A DNA stretch of 64,000 nucleotides from the NCBI RefSeq assembly GCF_030272615.1, contig NC_081409.1, positions 527,301,791-527,365,790 on the forward strand, written 5' to 3'. The position numbers and the translations under genes are program-made. The notes below the pieces were generated by a model. That model saw only the letters and a program-made list of their open reading frames with translations. It had not been told where the DNA came from and made no database searches. Below are positions 40,982 to 53,835 of this stretch, piece by piece (position 1 is the first letter of the stretch; every line of letters begins with the position of its first letter). This stretch comes from Cryptomeria japonica (taxonomy: Eukaryota; Streptophyta; Pinopsida; Cupressales; Cupressaceae).

Positions 40982-42313
40982 ACTGGTACAATCCAAGTCT
41001 CATGGGAGCCATGCACAAATGTGTACAATCTAAGTCTCAACTGGAGCCATGCACCAAGTCTCACAAGATATTCCTAATCTAAGTGTACAAGAGGATTACA
41101 TCAAATAGTCAACAATGACAAGATACAAAGAGGTGTGGCACTTTATGATAGTGTGAGTACAACATTGCTCATGCAAGAGCATACAACATGATAGTGCAAA
41201 TCTAGAAACATGAAAATGATGCCACCAAGAAGCCCTATAGAATACTGCAGAAAAAGATGCCTCTGATTGGGATGTGGCCAAGAGATATAAAGGAGCAAAT
41301 CAACCCCCCCCCCCCTTGACTTTCGGTTGGAAACACTGCAAGACAGGTGTGAAGTGACAAAAAAAAGTGTTCCGAATTTGACTTATAAATGATGTTTGTT
41401 TTTAAAAGATTTTAAAAATCTAAATAAAAACAATTTATTAAAGCCCATAAAAAAACTTTATTAAAAAATAAAGAAAAAAAAATGAAAAAGACAATAGTCA
41501 TTTTTTTTAAAAAAATTAAAAAAAACTTTAATAAAAATTTATTAAAGATAAAATAAACTTTATAAAAAAGTTTTGTTTTTTTTTAATTAAAAAAACTTAT
41601 TTAACTAAATAAGAAAAAGTGAATTTTTTTTATTTATTAAAAAATAATTAAAAATATATATATATTTTACCCCCCCCCCATGTGGGGAGGGGCCCGCAGG
41701 TACACTGCGGGGCCGCAGTGCCTGCAAACACCCACAGGTACACTGCAGGGCCGCAGGTACACTGCATGGCCAAAAAGGACCCCCCTCTCCCTTAAAAAAT
41801 CGCTTTAGTAAAAAAATCAAAACAAAAAAATGCACCCTCCCCCCTTTAATAAAAAATTAAATTTTTTTCTTTTTAATTTTCCGAAAATTAATCAAAAACG
41901 AAAAAAAAAATCAAAAAAAATCAGACATGTACCTGCAAGTCCATACAGTGGGCTAGGAGGGGAGATTTTTTCAACTTGAGATAACAGAGGCTGATTTCGA
42001 TGAATTGATAGTCGATCTTGGGGTTTTTGGGCCTTCTGAGCGCAATGGCGATGACGGATTTGGCCAAAATTGCTCCAAAATTGCAGATCGGTGTTAGGAC
42101 AAGTCACCACCCTCCACCTTCAAATGGCTCTAGATTTGGCCTCGGATGTCGGATTTGGACAAAATAAAAGGCGATTCTTAATTGCTCGAACCTCCTGAAT
42201 CCAATGGTGACCTCATATCTAACCCAACAAGCTCCAATAATAACCTGCAATAGAAAGCTCCAAAATGCAAAACCCCGAATTTCTCTTAATTGGCAAACCA
42301 GTGGCACTCTAAT
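40982..42313 (-). other. Interior of the non-autonomous element, leader side
   Basis: Holds TCTCA.....GGAGCCATGCAC repeats (40990-41060), a C-run, 300 bp of A/T-rich low complexity (41340-41660) and a GC-rich patch. That patch (41685-41770) has four copies of GCAGGTACACTGC joined by GGCCGCA. There is no gag-pol. Confidence 0.55.
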
Positions 42314-42326
42314 GGCTCTGATACCA
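42314..42326 (-). promoter_or_regulatory. Primer-binding site, initiator Met-tRNA (minus strand)
   Basis: GGCTCTGATACCA on the plus strand is TGGTATCAGAGCC on the minus strand, directly adjoining the LTR. It fixes the orientation of the element. Confidence 0.93.
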
Positions 42327-42792
42327 TGTGAGATTTTGCCAAGATCAAGAGGAAATGGAAAGAAAAAATAAGAGAGACAAAAAGATGATAAGAATAAACC
42401 ATATTCTATCAAGATGCAAAATATGATCAACTGGATCATTACAAGATATAGATTGATTACCCGTACAAACAATGTAGGTGAGCTTGCTTATATAGGCAAG
42501 GCTAGGGATATGTGAGGACACAAACATGACATGTGGCTCAATAAGAAAAAAAGGTAGGTAGGAAATAGATGTGGGTAGGTAGGAGAAATAATATAATATT
42601 CCATGTGAGGTGGAATGTAACAACAAGATAAGATCAACACCATAAAAGGTGGAAATTCTTCTACACACACTATCCCAATGTTGGCACAAACACCCAAGTG
42701 TCTCATACCCAATCTACTATTAAATGCATGTACCTAAGTAAACTTAAGTAAGGTGTAATAATATCCAAGATGAATAATTATTTACACCAACA
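42327..42792 (-). repeat. 5' LTR (right copy) of the non-autonomous element
   Basis: 466 bp, TGTGAGATTTTGCC...TTTACACCAACA. The TATA box on the minus strand is at 42487-42496. It differs from the left copy by about two dozen changes, including a 4 bp indel. Confidence 0.93.
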
Positions 42793-42797
42793 AGTGT

Positions 42798-44202
42798 AAA
42801 CCTTGGTATGTTCGAATTAACAAGGAAAGAGTCACATGTTGTTGCAAAACTCATGTTCAATTTCGCTACCATTATGATGTATTTCGATATATACGTGTTA
42901 CCATGCATAGTAATGGAATGTTGCAAGAATGTGGTATAAATATACCACCTAAAACTATAAAGGATTTTATATCAAGTTTGTTTTGCAACCCACCAAATGA
43001 GCAAAATTTTCTTTTCAATGCATGTGTTTCCGGTGTATGTGATATATGTGGCAATCTTGCATTGTTGGATAAATGTTTGCATGAAAATATTTCAATTGAT
43101 TTTGGACAACAATTAGTTGATGTTAAAATATTTAAAACTGTTGAGTATCCATTTAAGGATGGAAAGGTTGGAAGATGGTGCGATCTAATCACTGAAAAAG
43201 TTAGTGTTCATGCATTTATGAATGAATTTAAGAGTAAGATCGTACCTAATTATGTTAAATACTCTCAAAATGCTAGATGGCTTGATGGTCAGTTTTGAAT
43301 ATATAAGGATACATTTCTTTTTGGTAGTATACTTTCAGTCATTGACTTTGCAGAGAACTACATGCTTGCACCACCTGATGAGGTCCAATCACAATACTAC
43401 AATTCAGTGCAAGTATCGATTTTTGTCCATATTGTCTATAGACATGCACTAGATAGTACAGAAGAGGATTGTAAAATTTTGAGAGAGTACCATTTCTATA
43501 TGAGTGATGATAAATTACACTCATCTGAGTTTGTCCAGTATTGCTTCAAGACCTTTTTTGAGAATTTGAGGGAGAGAGAAATTCAGATGACACAACATCT
43601 AATATGGTCAGATAATTGCACAGGGCAATTCAAGAATGCTAGAATGTTTCATTGGTTGAGTAGGATTCATAAGCAAACTAATATCGAACACATGTGGAGT
43701 TTTTTTGAGGCTGGACATGGGAAAGGAGAACATGATGGTGTTGGTGCATGTGTTAAGAGAGCCCTTTGCAGAGAGCAACTCAAATTCGAGGAAAAGGCTA
43801 AATTAAAAAATGCAAGTGCAATAGTGGATTGGTGTAGTGCAACTTTATTCACATGATCAAGTCAAAACTCTACAATTAGATGTTTCTTCTAGCTAGTTAA
43901 AGAGGAGACTATCCTTCCAAGATATGATTGTGATACAATAAATGGGTCATCTAGATGACATTCATTTAAGAGTTCTAATTCTAACACTTGGACTATATGG
44001 ACTAGATAGCTTGCATATTTTTGTCAATTTTGTGTTGCAGGTGAATGGGAAGAATGCGAGAATACGGAATGGGTCGAAGAATGGCAACAAAAATCCTTAA
44101 CACCTAGTGAGACACAATATCAAGATGTTAGAAGATATGAAGACCCAAATCATGCATTTGCATCAGAAGATTATGATCATGTTTCAGACCTCATACAACC
44201 TG
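42798..44202 (+). pseudogene. Transposase A, Cys clusters and DDE-like core
   Basis: Continues directly from 27313 (…SFEKC + KPWYVRINKERVTCCCKTH). It shows CCCxxH, a second cluster CVSGVCDICGNLALLDKC, then VIDFAENYM (Asp at 43344), QVSIFVHIVYRHA, LIWSDNCTGQFKN (Asp at 43611) and FFEAGHGKGEHDGVGA (Glu 43707, Asp 43734). The spacing resembles a DDE/DDD nuclease core of cut-and-paste transposases. It also resembles a widespread family of DFSENY / SDGxxxQYKN / GHGKGxxDGxG proteins that I remember from animal genomes but cannot name. Beyond TGA 43854 the same frame continues with nonsense codons to EWEECENTEW and SDLIQPG. It ends at a GT donor at 44203. Confidence 0.78.
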
Positions 44203-44335
44203 GTAATTTAATTCAATTTCTTGTTTATAACTTTAAATTGTATATTTTTATGTATTGTCATATAATTTATGATTGTATTTGAATTATAAATTCTAATAGG
44301 TTTTATTTCTACATGTACTTAAATTTGTTTTCTAG

Positions 44336-44724
44336 GACATGTGTATGTTGTTGTTGCACCTGAGGATAATGATGAGCAGGTTGAGTATTAGCTAGCCAGA
44401 TGTGTAGAACCTTTAAGAAAAAGTTGATATGTGATCAAGTAGATGATGATGGTTTTTCAGTATCCAGTTGGGTCTGTTGTGGTAGTTGGCACATGGCTAC
44501 GCAAATACTTAACAAGAAGGAATGGCTTACCAGCTTATGAAGACTACCAATTAGAAAAGAAGATTATACACTATTCTCATTTGGTGGTGGCAACAAACAT
44601 CAAATTAGAAAGATACAAAGGTAGACCTGCTAATAAGGTATTGTGGACACTTTCAGTAGAAGAGCATGAGGCAATCATAGACGCATTGTAGAAGAGAGAG
44701 GATACATATGGTACATTAGGTTGA
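44336..44724 (+). pseudogene. Transposase A, last exon
   Basis: A 133-base intron (44203-44335, GT...TTTTCTAG) separates this exon. The split codon G|GA and the next residues HVYVVVAPEDN match HVYAVVAEENN of copy D, whose intron is at the same place and phase. YPVGSVVVVGTWLRKYL, YSHLVVATNIKLERYKGRPANKVLW and a C-terminus ending TGA 44722-44724 align with copy D. The three exons sum to 3,042 bases, 1,014 codons with the stop and no frameshift. In-frame stops near 44388, 44424, 44436 and 44689 are all transition-type. The fold of this C-terminal domain is unknown to me. Confidence 0.75.
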
Positions 44725-45534
44725 ATCAAATTTATATGCATGTAAGTTTGTGTTAATTGTGTAAACTTTTTTATATTTAATTATGATAATTTTTTTGTCC
44801 CTTTAACATTGTATTTGTCTACATTTGATACAATTTTGGTTTCATAAACAACATTGTATTAGTTATCTTCTTCTTAATGTTATTTTGTGCACATTGTAAT
44901 TGTGTTACAATCATTCTATTTTTTTATCGTGTTACATTGTATTTGTCTAGTTTTGATACAATTTTGGTTTCATAATAATTTAATGTTATTTTGTGCACAT
45001 TGTAATTGTGTTACAATTATTCTAATTTTTTATGATATATTTATTTTATTGTAATATCTTCATAGATTAATTGTAAGTTCTTGATTTTATTATTATTTTA
45101 AGAATAAGATGTTATTGTAAATTGGGATAATTATTTTATTGAATTATAAATTGTTGCACTATAAGATGATCAATCACAATGTTAAAATATAAATTCATAA
45201 ATAGATCATATACAATCACTAGAGGGCACCAAATCACATAACAACTGATCATATATAATCACTAGAGGGCACCAAATCACATAACAATTGATCATATATA
45301 ATCACATAACAAGACCTGATATCATAATAGAAAGGAAATGACATAATAAAAAGTCTTATATATAATCACATAACAAGTCCTGATGACATAATAACAAGTC
45401 TTGAAAAAATAATAACAAGGAAATGACATAATAACAAGTCCAAATAACATAATAACAAGTCCCAGGATAACATAACAAGTGTCATCATAAAAATTCCACA
45501 ATACAATAACATGACATGATCTAAAATATATAAG
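44725..45534. repeat. Tandem repeats between the two genes of copy A
   Basis: Two copies of a roughly 120 bp unit (ACATTGTATTTGTCTA..TTTGATACAATTTTGG, 44808-45030) are followed by GATCATATACAATCACTAGAGGGCACC repeats (45205-45300). Then come CATAATAACAAGTC repeats (45380-45480). They occupy the intergenic slot that holds the 355 bp satellite in copies B and D. Confidence 0.8.
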
Positions 45535-45960
45535 CTAAGAACTCTTGTACATCTCATCTGCAATCTTGATCACTCCATGTGAAGGTGGCTAAGATGAATC
45601 ATCCTGCCGCACATGGTCCTGAGATGCACCATCATGTGTGTGTGCAATATCAGTGTCTCCACCCTCCTGTACATTATTAAAAGATTTTTACATGAGAAGA
45701 AGATTTAACATGAGAAGAAGTTACTTTCATAATTCACTTATAAAGTAATTAAATACTAAACAATTAAAATAAATTACCATACGACCGTGCTCTACAATGC
45801 CCTCACTGGTACGTGGACGTCCACTATTACAAACAAGAAAAGTGGTTCTAGTCAAGTCTTGTAAAAAAAACATTGTACATCAATTTTCATAATCTCTATA
45901 AACTCCAGGTACACAATATAAACAAATTAGAAATTATTATTTTTTCTTGTGTGTAAAAAG

Positions 45961-47742
45961 ATGGAGAGCTCGTGTGGAGGAGGAGTAGGCGGCAATGGTA
46001 GAATTCAAATTTCAAATTCTCTACAAGGTGGGAACTCTGGTTCCAATGGAGGTAGCGGCCAGATCGATGGAGCTGGCCAGATGGGGGAGAAGGACAAGCC
46101 TCCAGATATTTTGCAGGCTGACGGTACTCTGTTAGAAAAGAATGTGGGTCCTGGAAACACAGTTGGGGGGTCCAGCCCACATGAAGTTGTGTTGGAGAAT
46201 GGAAAAGAAATTAGAAAGTGGTCAACCCTCTTTGGAACTAGACCATTTGGGAAATCTTCCTTGCCTCCTGTTAAGAATATATCGGACCCGACTAGTGGTA
46301 AGTTTTCCATCTCTATTCCTGACTTGGTTTTGGATCATAACATAAGTAGTATGTCAAACTCTCTGGTGAGTAAATTCATGGGACCACACCCAAAAATTGA
46401 GGTTGTTAGGGATTATGTTAAATGGAAATGGGCTTTGAAAGGCAATGTTGAAATTTTGGCTCTGCCCAAAGGCCTTCTCACCTTTGCCTTTTCTTGTGAA
46501 GAAGACAAAATAAGGATCCTTTGTGGTAGCCCCTTGGCTGGTCGGAAAGACAACTTTGGTCCTCCAGAAATGGCACCCGAATCTAAATATGAGTGAATCT
46601 CTTCTGGTGCAAGTCCTAGTCCGGATTAAGCTCCCAGGTCTGCCTCTTGAATACTGGGCAAAAAGTATTTTCTCCGGTATTGCAAGCTCTTTTAGTGAGC
46701 TCCTCTCAATAGATCTGGTCACAGCTTCAAGAAGAAGGCTCACTCATGCCAGATTCTATGTAGTGGTTGCCCATGATGCACATATGCCTGAGCAGATAGA
46801 TATTGTGTCTAAGTTAGGTACTTGGAAACAACAGATCGAATACGAATCCATCCCCTTTGCTTGTTTCCACTATAAAAAAGCAGGTCATTGGGCTAAACAT
46901 TACCCTTTAAAGCCCAGAGGGGTTAACAAGCAAGCTAAAACTGTAGTTGAGAGTAGAAAGGCTCCAAAGAAAAAGGTCTGGCAAGTCAAAAATATAGAAA
47001 ACAAGGAAGCTGACCCAGCTAAGACCAATTGTTTTGGACCCCTGGGGGAGAACAAGGATGTGGTCTCCTCAGCCTCTATTTCTAAACATCATTCCCCCCA
47101 AGAATCTTTGAGGAAGGAATGTATGGGAGCAGATAACCTCCTGTGAGGGCAGATCCCAAGAGAGGAAATAATAGAATAGCATGAATCTTCTAAAGAAACT
47201 ACCCAGATGGTGATTATTGACACCTTGGTTGGTAAGGAAGCTTCCAATGAAGAGAATCAGAAGGATAAGGATATTCAGGAAGTGGAGCAATCTGAGGAAG
47301 GGGAGATTACTGGATCACAGGAAGAGAAGGCTGACTCTTCCCCTCTCACAAATAGTTTTGATGTTCAAGAGGCCCATAACTATGTTATCTTGGGACTGAA
47401 TCTTTCTGATTCAGATCATGCCTCTAAAACAGTTAATAGCTCTTCACATGAATCCAGATCACCTATATGGGGTAATGAAGAGGAGATTACAAGAATCCTT
47501 AGTGATCCTGAAGCGGTTTTTGAGAAAGAAACCGAGTGGAAAATTCCAAAACATAGGAACAAGAAAGGATCCACTCCCTCTACTGCCCAAATAAGGAAGT
47601 CTAGGAGAATTGCTCAAGTTGATGTAGGGTATGTCTCCTCATCCCCAAGATGACCTTCAAACCACAAAGTCAGAGATAAGGAGGCTAGCAAGAACATAGC
47701 AGATGGGACCCAAAGGACTCTGAAGGAGTTAGGAATTGGTAA
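45961..47742 (+). pseudogene. LINE ORF1 (nucleic-acid-binding Gag-like protein)
   Basis: Starts at ATG 45961 with a Gly-rich segment. About residue 130 onward is the DUF4283-like domain typical of plant L1 ORF1 (VVRDYVKWKWALKGNVEILALPKG). A frameshift near 46520-46590 leads to VLVRIKLPGLPLEYWAKSIFSGIAS and the knuckle CFHYKKAGHWAKHYPLKP. There two of the expected Cys residues are Tyr (TAT and TAC, each one G-to-A from Cys). An acidic tail runs to about 47742, with stops at 47144 and 47651. The family binds LINE RNA and escorts it to the nucleus. Confidence 0.85.
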
Positions 47743-47745
47743 GTG

Positions 47746-50700
47746 ATTATAAATATTGTTTCTTGGAACATAAGGGGACTTAATAATCCCCACAAGCATG
47801 ATATTATTAGGAATATTATTAGGGATAGTAAACTTGACATTTTTCTTATTCAAGAAACTAAGATGAGTAGAGAAAAGGTTGAAGTTTTGAATTTCTTTAA
47901 ATCTGGTAGCATCTATGGTGGTAGCTCCGAAGGTGCCTCTGGAGGCATTGCAATGATCTGGAATCTCAATAGTGTTAGAGGTCAAGTTCTTATTCAAGAG
48001 AGCAATTTTTCTTGCATTAAGTTTGAGCATTTAAAGGATGACACCTCTTGGGTCCTCACAAACATCTATGCTCCCAATACCTTGAAAGGCAGAAGCAAGT
48101 TTTGGAAAAAAACTTATGGAAATAAGGGACAGCTTCAAACACCTCAGTTGGTTGGTCATGGGAGACTTCAATACCTCGTTGAAAGAGGAGGAAAAATTTG
48201 GTGGTTTCCCTTCTCAACTGGACAGTAGACTAGCCCTCATGGATTTTATAAACACTCGGGCCCTTAATGATGTGGAGATGCAGGGTTTCAACTACACTTG
48301 GACCAATAGGAGGGCTAGAAATGACCTTATTCAAGTTCTCCTTGACAGGGCTCTTATAACTGATGATTGGTTCAGACATTATTTTTGCTCTTTGTCTACT
48401 CACATTCGTGTTGGGTCTGACCACTATCCTATAACTCTTATTGCTGACCCTATCAACAGGAGAAGGCATTTTCCCTTTAGGTTTGAAAAAATGTGGACAT
48501 TACATCTGGATCTGACTCATAAAATTCAGGAATGGTGGAACATTCAAGTTGAGGGTACTGCCATGTATAGAGTTGTGAAGAAACTTAAAAGCATAAAAGA
48601 TAACATAAGGACTTGGAATAAATCCAGCTTTGGGAATATTTTTGAGGCCAAAGGAAAAATTCAGGAAGACCTCAATAAAATTTAGGTCCAAATCCAAAAG
48701 GATGGATTCTCCACTGTGACAATTGCAGAAGAAAATGAGATCCTCAAAAGATACCATGATATCATTGCAAAAGAAGAAGCTTTTTGGAAGCAAATATCTA
48801 GATGTATTTGGCTGAAAGAAGGGGATAAGAACACCAGATTCTTCCATATGTTTGCTATCAAACACAAAGCTGCTAATAGGACCAAAAAATTGATGGTGGA
48901 CAATGTGGAGCTAGTCAAGGAGGAGGAGATTAGAAATGAGGCAAAAAATTTCTTCTTCAATCTTCTTTGTAGGGATCAGATGATGATGTTTGAAATGTCT
49001 TCCTCCAAAACATTCCCTGCCTTATTGATGAGCATAAGAATTCTCTTTTGACTTTCATCCCTTCAGACTTAGAGATCAGAAATGTTGTCTTTTCTTTTGA
49101 GGGCAATAAAGCTCCTGGACCTGATGGCTTCCCTATGTTCTTCTTCCAAGAGTTCTGGGATACTGTTGGGAAAGATGTCTCCAATGGGGTTAAAGAATTT
49201 TTTGGGGCAAGAAGATTACTGAAACAAATTAATGGCACCTTCATTGCTTTGATCCCCAAAACTCAAGGAGCTGACTCCATGGATAAGTCAGGCCTATCAG
49301 TTTATGTAACTCTTTCTATAAGATAATTTCCAAGGTCCTCACCTCCAGAGTCTTGAATGTCCTTCCCTCTTTGATCAATCTTCAACAGAATGGTTTTGTA
49401 CCAGGAAGGCAAATTCTTGATTCCATCATTACTGTCCATGAGAATATCCATTCCCTTGTTATGGCCAAGAAGCAGGGTTTTATTCTCAATCTTGATCTGT
49501 CTAAGGCTTATGACCAGGTGGACTGATCTTTCCTCATGAAGGTTCTCTTGGATTTTGGCTTCTCTAACAGATGTTTGGACCTCTTCAAGCAACTTATTTC
49601 CTCCACCTCCTTTGTTGTTCTTGTTAACGGCTCCCCCTCCCCTTTATTTAAAGCCTCCAGAGGTTTGAGACAAGGGGATCTCATCTCCCCTATTCTCTTC
49701 ATCATTATGGTTGAATGATTTGGCAGGTACATGGAAAGCATGGTGACTAGAGGTATCTTTAAAGGCCTCCAACCCTCTATTGTTGATCACACCTGCTCCC
49801 ACCAGCAATTTGTGGATGACACCATCATTATGGGGGATTCCAGTATTTCGGAAGCCAGAATTCTGAAGGACACCTTGTGCAAGTTTATGTCTGCTTCTGA
49901 CCAGCTTATCAATCGGGTTAAAAGTGAAGTGTTTTTCATCAACACTTCTAAGAGAAGACAACATAGAATTAGTAGAATTTTGGAACGTCAGATTGTTGAT
50001 CTTCCTGCTACCTACCTTGGCCTCCCCCTGGGCATCTCTCCCCCTAATTCCTTTTGGAGTTCTTTGGTGGATAAATTTTAGAGAAAGCTTGCTGGTTATA
50101 AAGGTGCTCTCTTAAGTCAGGCTATCAAGTTACAACTTCTTAAATCTTCCCTTCAAAGCATTCCTAATTATTCTCTTAGTCTCTTCAAAATCCATGTTAA
50201 GTTTGTTGATGCTATTGAAAAAATCCAAAAAAAAATTCTTTGGTCTAGGGTTGAGGAAAAGAAGAGAATGACTTTAGTGTCTTGGGACAAGGTTTGTAGA
50301 TCGAAAAGCAAGGGTGGTCTAGGTCTAAGGAGAATCAGGACTCTCAATGAAGCTCTTTTGTCTAAACAGATATGGAGATTGTTCCACTCTGACAGTGAGT
50401 CATGTGAAATTTGGAGAAGTAAGTATCCTCTCTTGTCTTCATCTCTTTTCTCTTTCATCAACTCTCATTTCAACATCAATGGATCTCACATTTGGAACCA
50501 TGCTTCAAAGTGTAAAGACAACATCGCCAAAGGGGTTAAATGGAGAGTTGGTAATGGTAGAAAAGTTAGATTTTGGGAACCCTGGTTGCTTGATAAGCCT
50601 TTTCTGGAAATCCCTGATTGGGCCCCTTTTGCTACCCCTTGTAAAAGAGTTTTTGGTTCCTTAGTTGAGAGGTACTGGATAGGTGACAAATGGAAAAATA

Positions 50701-51896
50701 TTGAAGGTATACACCCTAGCCTCATCAATCTCAAGAAACACTTATTTTCTGCTTGGTTGAATAATGAAGAAGATATTCTTATTTGCAAACTTGAGCCCAA
50801 AGGAAACCTTACTGTTTCTTCTATGTATGGAGTGTTGACTCCAGCCCCCTCAGAGAACCCCTTCTGGTCTAAAGCTTGGATTAAGGGTCTTATTCTAAAG
50901 ATCAATATCTTCTACTAAAATATTCTCCAAAACAAAAATTTGACACTAGATAACCTGAAGATTAGAGGTTTTAATCTCCCCAATAGGTGTGTTTTGTGTC
51001 ATGAGGAGGAAGAGTTTGTGGACCACTTGTCTATTCACTATTCTTTCACTGTCTCTATTTGGGAAAGCTTTCTTAAGAATTTTTGTATGGTATGGATGTT
51101 CCCTAACTCTATTCAATATTTGTTCCATTCTTGGAGCTACCATTGGTCTAATCCCTCTTTGAGAACTTTGTGGCAGCTCTCTCTTCCTCACATCCTGTGG
51201 GGGATTTGGAAAGAAAGGAACAACCGCATATTCAAGGATATTTCTCTCCCCCGGGCTATTTTTTTGCAGAAAATTCAAAGGGCTATAGTGGAGAATCTCA
51301 GGATCAATGGAGAACCTTACACTCCTGTCAATTGCCTGGAAGCTCACATCCTCAACTTCTGGAACCTGAAGAGTGTTGTTAGGATTGATACTAAACAAAG
51401 TAAGAGACTTGAAGCTAAATGGTACTCTCCCCCTCCTGGATGGTTCAAAATCAACTTTTACAGTGCTGCTAAAGGAAATCCTGGACCAGCGGGATGTGGT
51501 ACGATTCTCAGAGATGAAAATGGCATTTGTAAGGAAATTGTTGATGTTTCTATAGGTTGCCAAACTAACCACATGGCGGAAGCTATGGCTGCTCTCTAAG
51601 GCATCCTTCTAGCTAAAAGGTGGAACTGTCCTTACCTCTGGATCGAGGAGGACTCTAATAATATCATTAACTACCTTAAAGGAATTACTAAGCCCTCATG
51701 GACTATCAACAATATCATTAAGGCTACTAGGGATCTTATTAAAACCTTTGATAAATGTTTTATCTCTCACATTTATCGAGAAGCTAATGGCCCTGTTGAT
51801 TGTGCAGCTAACATAGTGATCACTCATGACAACATGATTACCTGGAAGGGTGAAGAGGATCTTAATGATGCCAGATCAATCATTTTCATGGATTGA
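47746..51896 (+). pseudogene. LINE ORF2 (endonuclease, reverse transcriptase, RNase H)
   Basis: Endonuclease: INIVSWNIRGLNNP, LIQETKMS, WLVMGDFNTSL (after a frameshift near 48110) and VGSDHYPI. RT: NKAPGPDGFP, FIALIPKT, QNGFVPGRQILDSI, LDLSKAYDQVD, RGLRQGDLISPILF, FVDD (about 49808-49819) and YLGLPLG. A Cys-rich C-terminal domain (CVLCHEEEEFVDH) precedes RNase H (PGWFKINFYSAAKGNPGPAG, HMAEAMAAL, YREANGPVDCAAN). The first RNase H Asp (KINFDG in relatives) is Tyr (TAC 51459-51461). Frameshifts lie near 48110, 49000 and 49310, and several stops occur. It would nick the target and prime reverse transcription there. Confidence 0.9.
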
Positions 51897-52200
51897 TATA
51901 ACTGCACCTCAAATATTTTAAATGGATTACATAATGATTAATAACATGACTTGGAGGGCTAATATTAATTATTATTATGTCAATACCAATAATGATAAGA
52001 CAAATTCCACCTTCTCCCACACTTTTTGGGTTTTTGGGGCCGCTTCTAGAGATTTATTTCCATTAGCTATCTGCAACTCTCAATTTTCTAGCTTGAGCTG
52101 TGAAACCATGGGAGGTAACAGGTGTCACTATGAGCCCAATAATTGTAAGGAATGGAAACAAAAGGAGGAAATCTAGAGTATCTTGCAGAAGGGTGGGCTA

Positions 52201-53835
52201 ATGAAGTACATGGAAAGACTCCATGGGAGGGATGCTAAAATCACTAAGTTTTTCACCAAAAACTAGAGGAAGGGCACCTTGAAAATGGGAGATCAAACTA
52301 TCACCATCGATGAAGACCTCATTGCTCAGGTGACGGGTCTCTGGAGGGAGAGAAGTAATTTCTACAGGGATAGAAAGCTTAGCAAGGAGGCCATCGAGCA
52401 TTACCCAGAAACTACTAAGGAGAAGAAGCACCTGGTTAAGCTTAGAAAGACCTACTACCCTCCCAGGGATTTTGCTAAGCCTTGGAGGGAGGTTCTATTT
52501 GCAATCATGTGCTACATCACTCTGAATGGTAGATTTACCAAAGTCTACGACTACCATTTCGTGCTGCTCAACCACTTCAGGTATGAAGACAAAGGTAACA
52601 TACCCTATTTCCTTATTTGCTTGATGAATGCCACTATCAAAGCCCATAGAGAGAACCCTAAGGGAGACACTGCTATGCACCAAGGTCTAATGGTTCTAAT
52701 CTATGATCATATTAAAGCTAACCAAATCGCCCGCCCCCAGCTTTCTGTCTCTGATTCTGAGGAGCAAGGTTCCAACTTTGATTTTTCTATGGGTGAAGAT
52801 TTTGTCGGTGATTCAAAAAGTGAGACTGAGGAGAGTCTGGAGGACTTCAAGGTTGAATTGGGTAAGAAAACAAAACAAGAGAGCAGTAAGTCATCCTCTT
52901 CTAAGGGCAAGAAAAAAAGCAAAGAGAAGGTCTTCCAGATTCACTCTTCCTCCTCCTCGGAGGTCTCTGAGGACTCTGAAAAGGATGACTCTATGTCCCC
53001 TCGAAAGAAGAAACCTAAATCTTCTTTTCAGAAAAGGAAAAAGCAGAAAAGGCAGGACAATTCTGATCCAAAGACGAAGGACAAAGAGCAGAGCAAGAAT
53101 TCTGATGCGGACCAAAAAGTTGAGGAGGAGATTATGGGGGGTGGTTTTAACCAGAGTGTTGGTGGTGATATCGAACAGATTATCGGTGGAGAAGACCCCA
53201 AAACTGATCAGGCCAAGGTAGGTGAAAAAATCCCCCCTTCTAACCCCTCTGTTGAGGGTCTGAAGGGGTTTGTGGATACCCTCGATTGGCTCATAAATAG
53301 TCACAAGAAAGTTGTGGAGGAAAACAAGAAACTGAGTTATAGGATTCAAATTCTGGAGACTATTAGCATAGGTGAAGGTAAATCTATGGATGAGTATGTT
53401 GAGGATTTGGGAAAGACTATTGCCAGAGTTGAAGAGATTAGGGACGCCTTCAATCCAAGGTTTGAGCAAGTGGAGAAGGCCCTGGCGGAAATTAAAAACA
53501 ATGACATTGTTAGGGACCAGAGAATTGTGGATGCTGAAAACAGAATCAAGAAAATCGATACCTGTCTCAGAAGAATTGTTGAACAAAGTTATAACATTTT
53601 GAAGGCCTTGACTGACAACATCAAAATCCTGATCAGTAAGTTAGAGAATGAGAAGGGATCCCTAGAGTAGGAACCTGACATGGAGGTCGTGGAAGGTGTG
53701 CAAGGACCAAGAACAAGGACTAGAGGCATGAAGAGGGAGAAAAAGCCAAACAAGGAAATTGAAGAGCTCAAAGTTTCTTCGGTGAATTATGACCTGTTGG
53801 TCATGAAGGCTGTTGAACTTCTAAAGTCTCTGTAG
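52201..53835 (+). CDS. LINE ORF3: unknown protein with charged low-complexity middle and coiled-coil tail
   Basis: Open without a stop from ATG 52279 to 53670 (463 codons). In the same frame it extends upstream to ATG 52201 (MKYMERLHGRDAKITKFFTKN, broken by TAG 52264) and downstream of TAG 53668 to 53835. The N-terminal about 150 residues (DEDLIAQVTGL, YDYHFVLLNHFRYEDKGNIPYFLICLMNATI) look globular and recall a domain seen in plant retrotransposon-linked proteins that I cannot name. Residues 160-290 are Ser/Lys/Glu-rich with likely nuclear signals (KKKSKEK, RKKKPKS, KRKKQKR). Residues 330-460 have heptad-like spacing. It lies downstream of RNase H, where plant L1 elements normally have only a 3' UTR. 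Confidence 0.6.

Noticed and set aside
43857-44040. An intron in transposase A after TGA 43854
   Set aside because: The same frame continues through nonsense codons to EWEECENTEW and aligns with copy D (RYFWLI..., HSFMSSNS..., CFC..C), so it is coding sequence.
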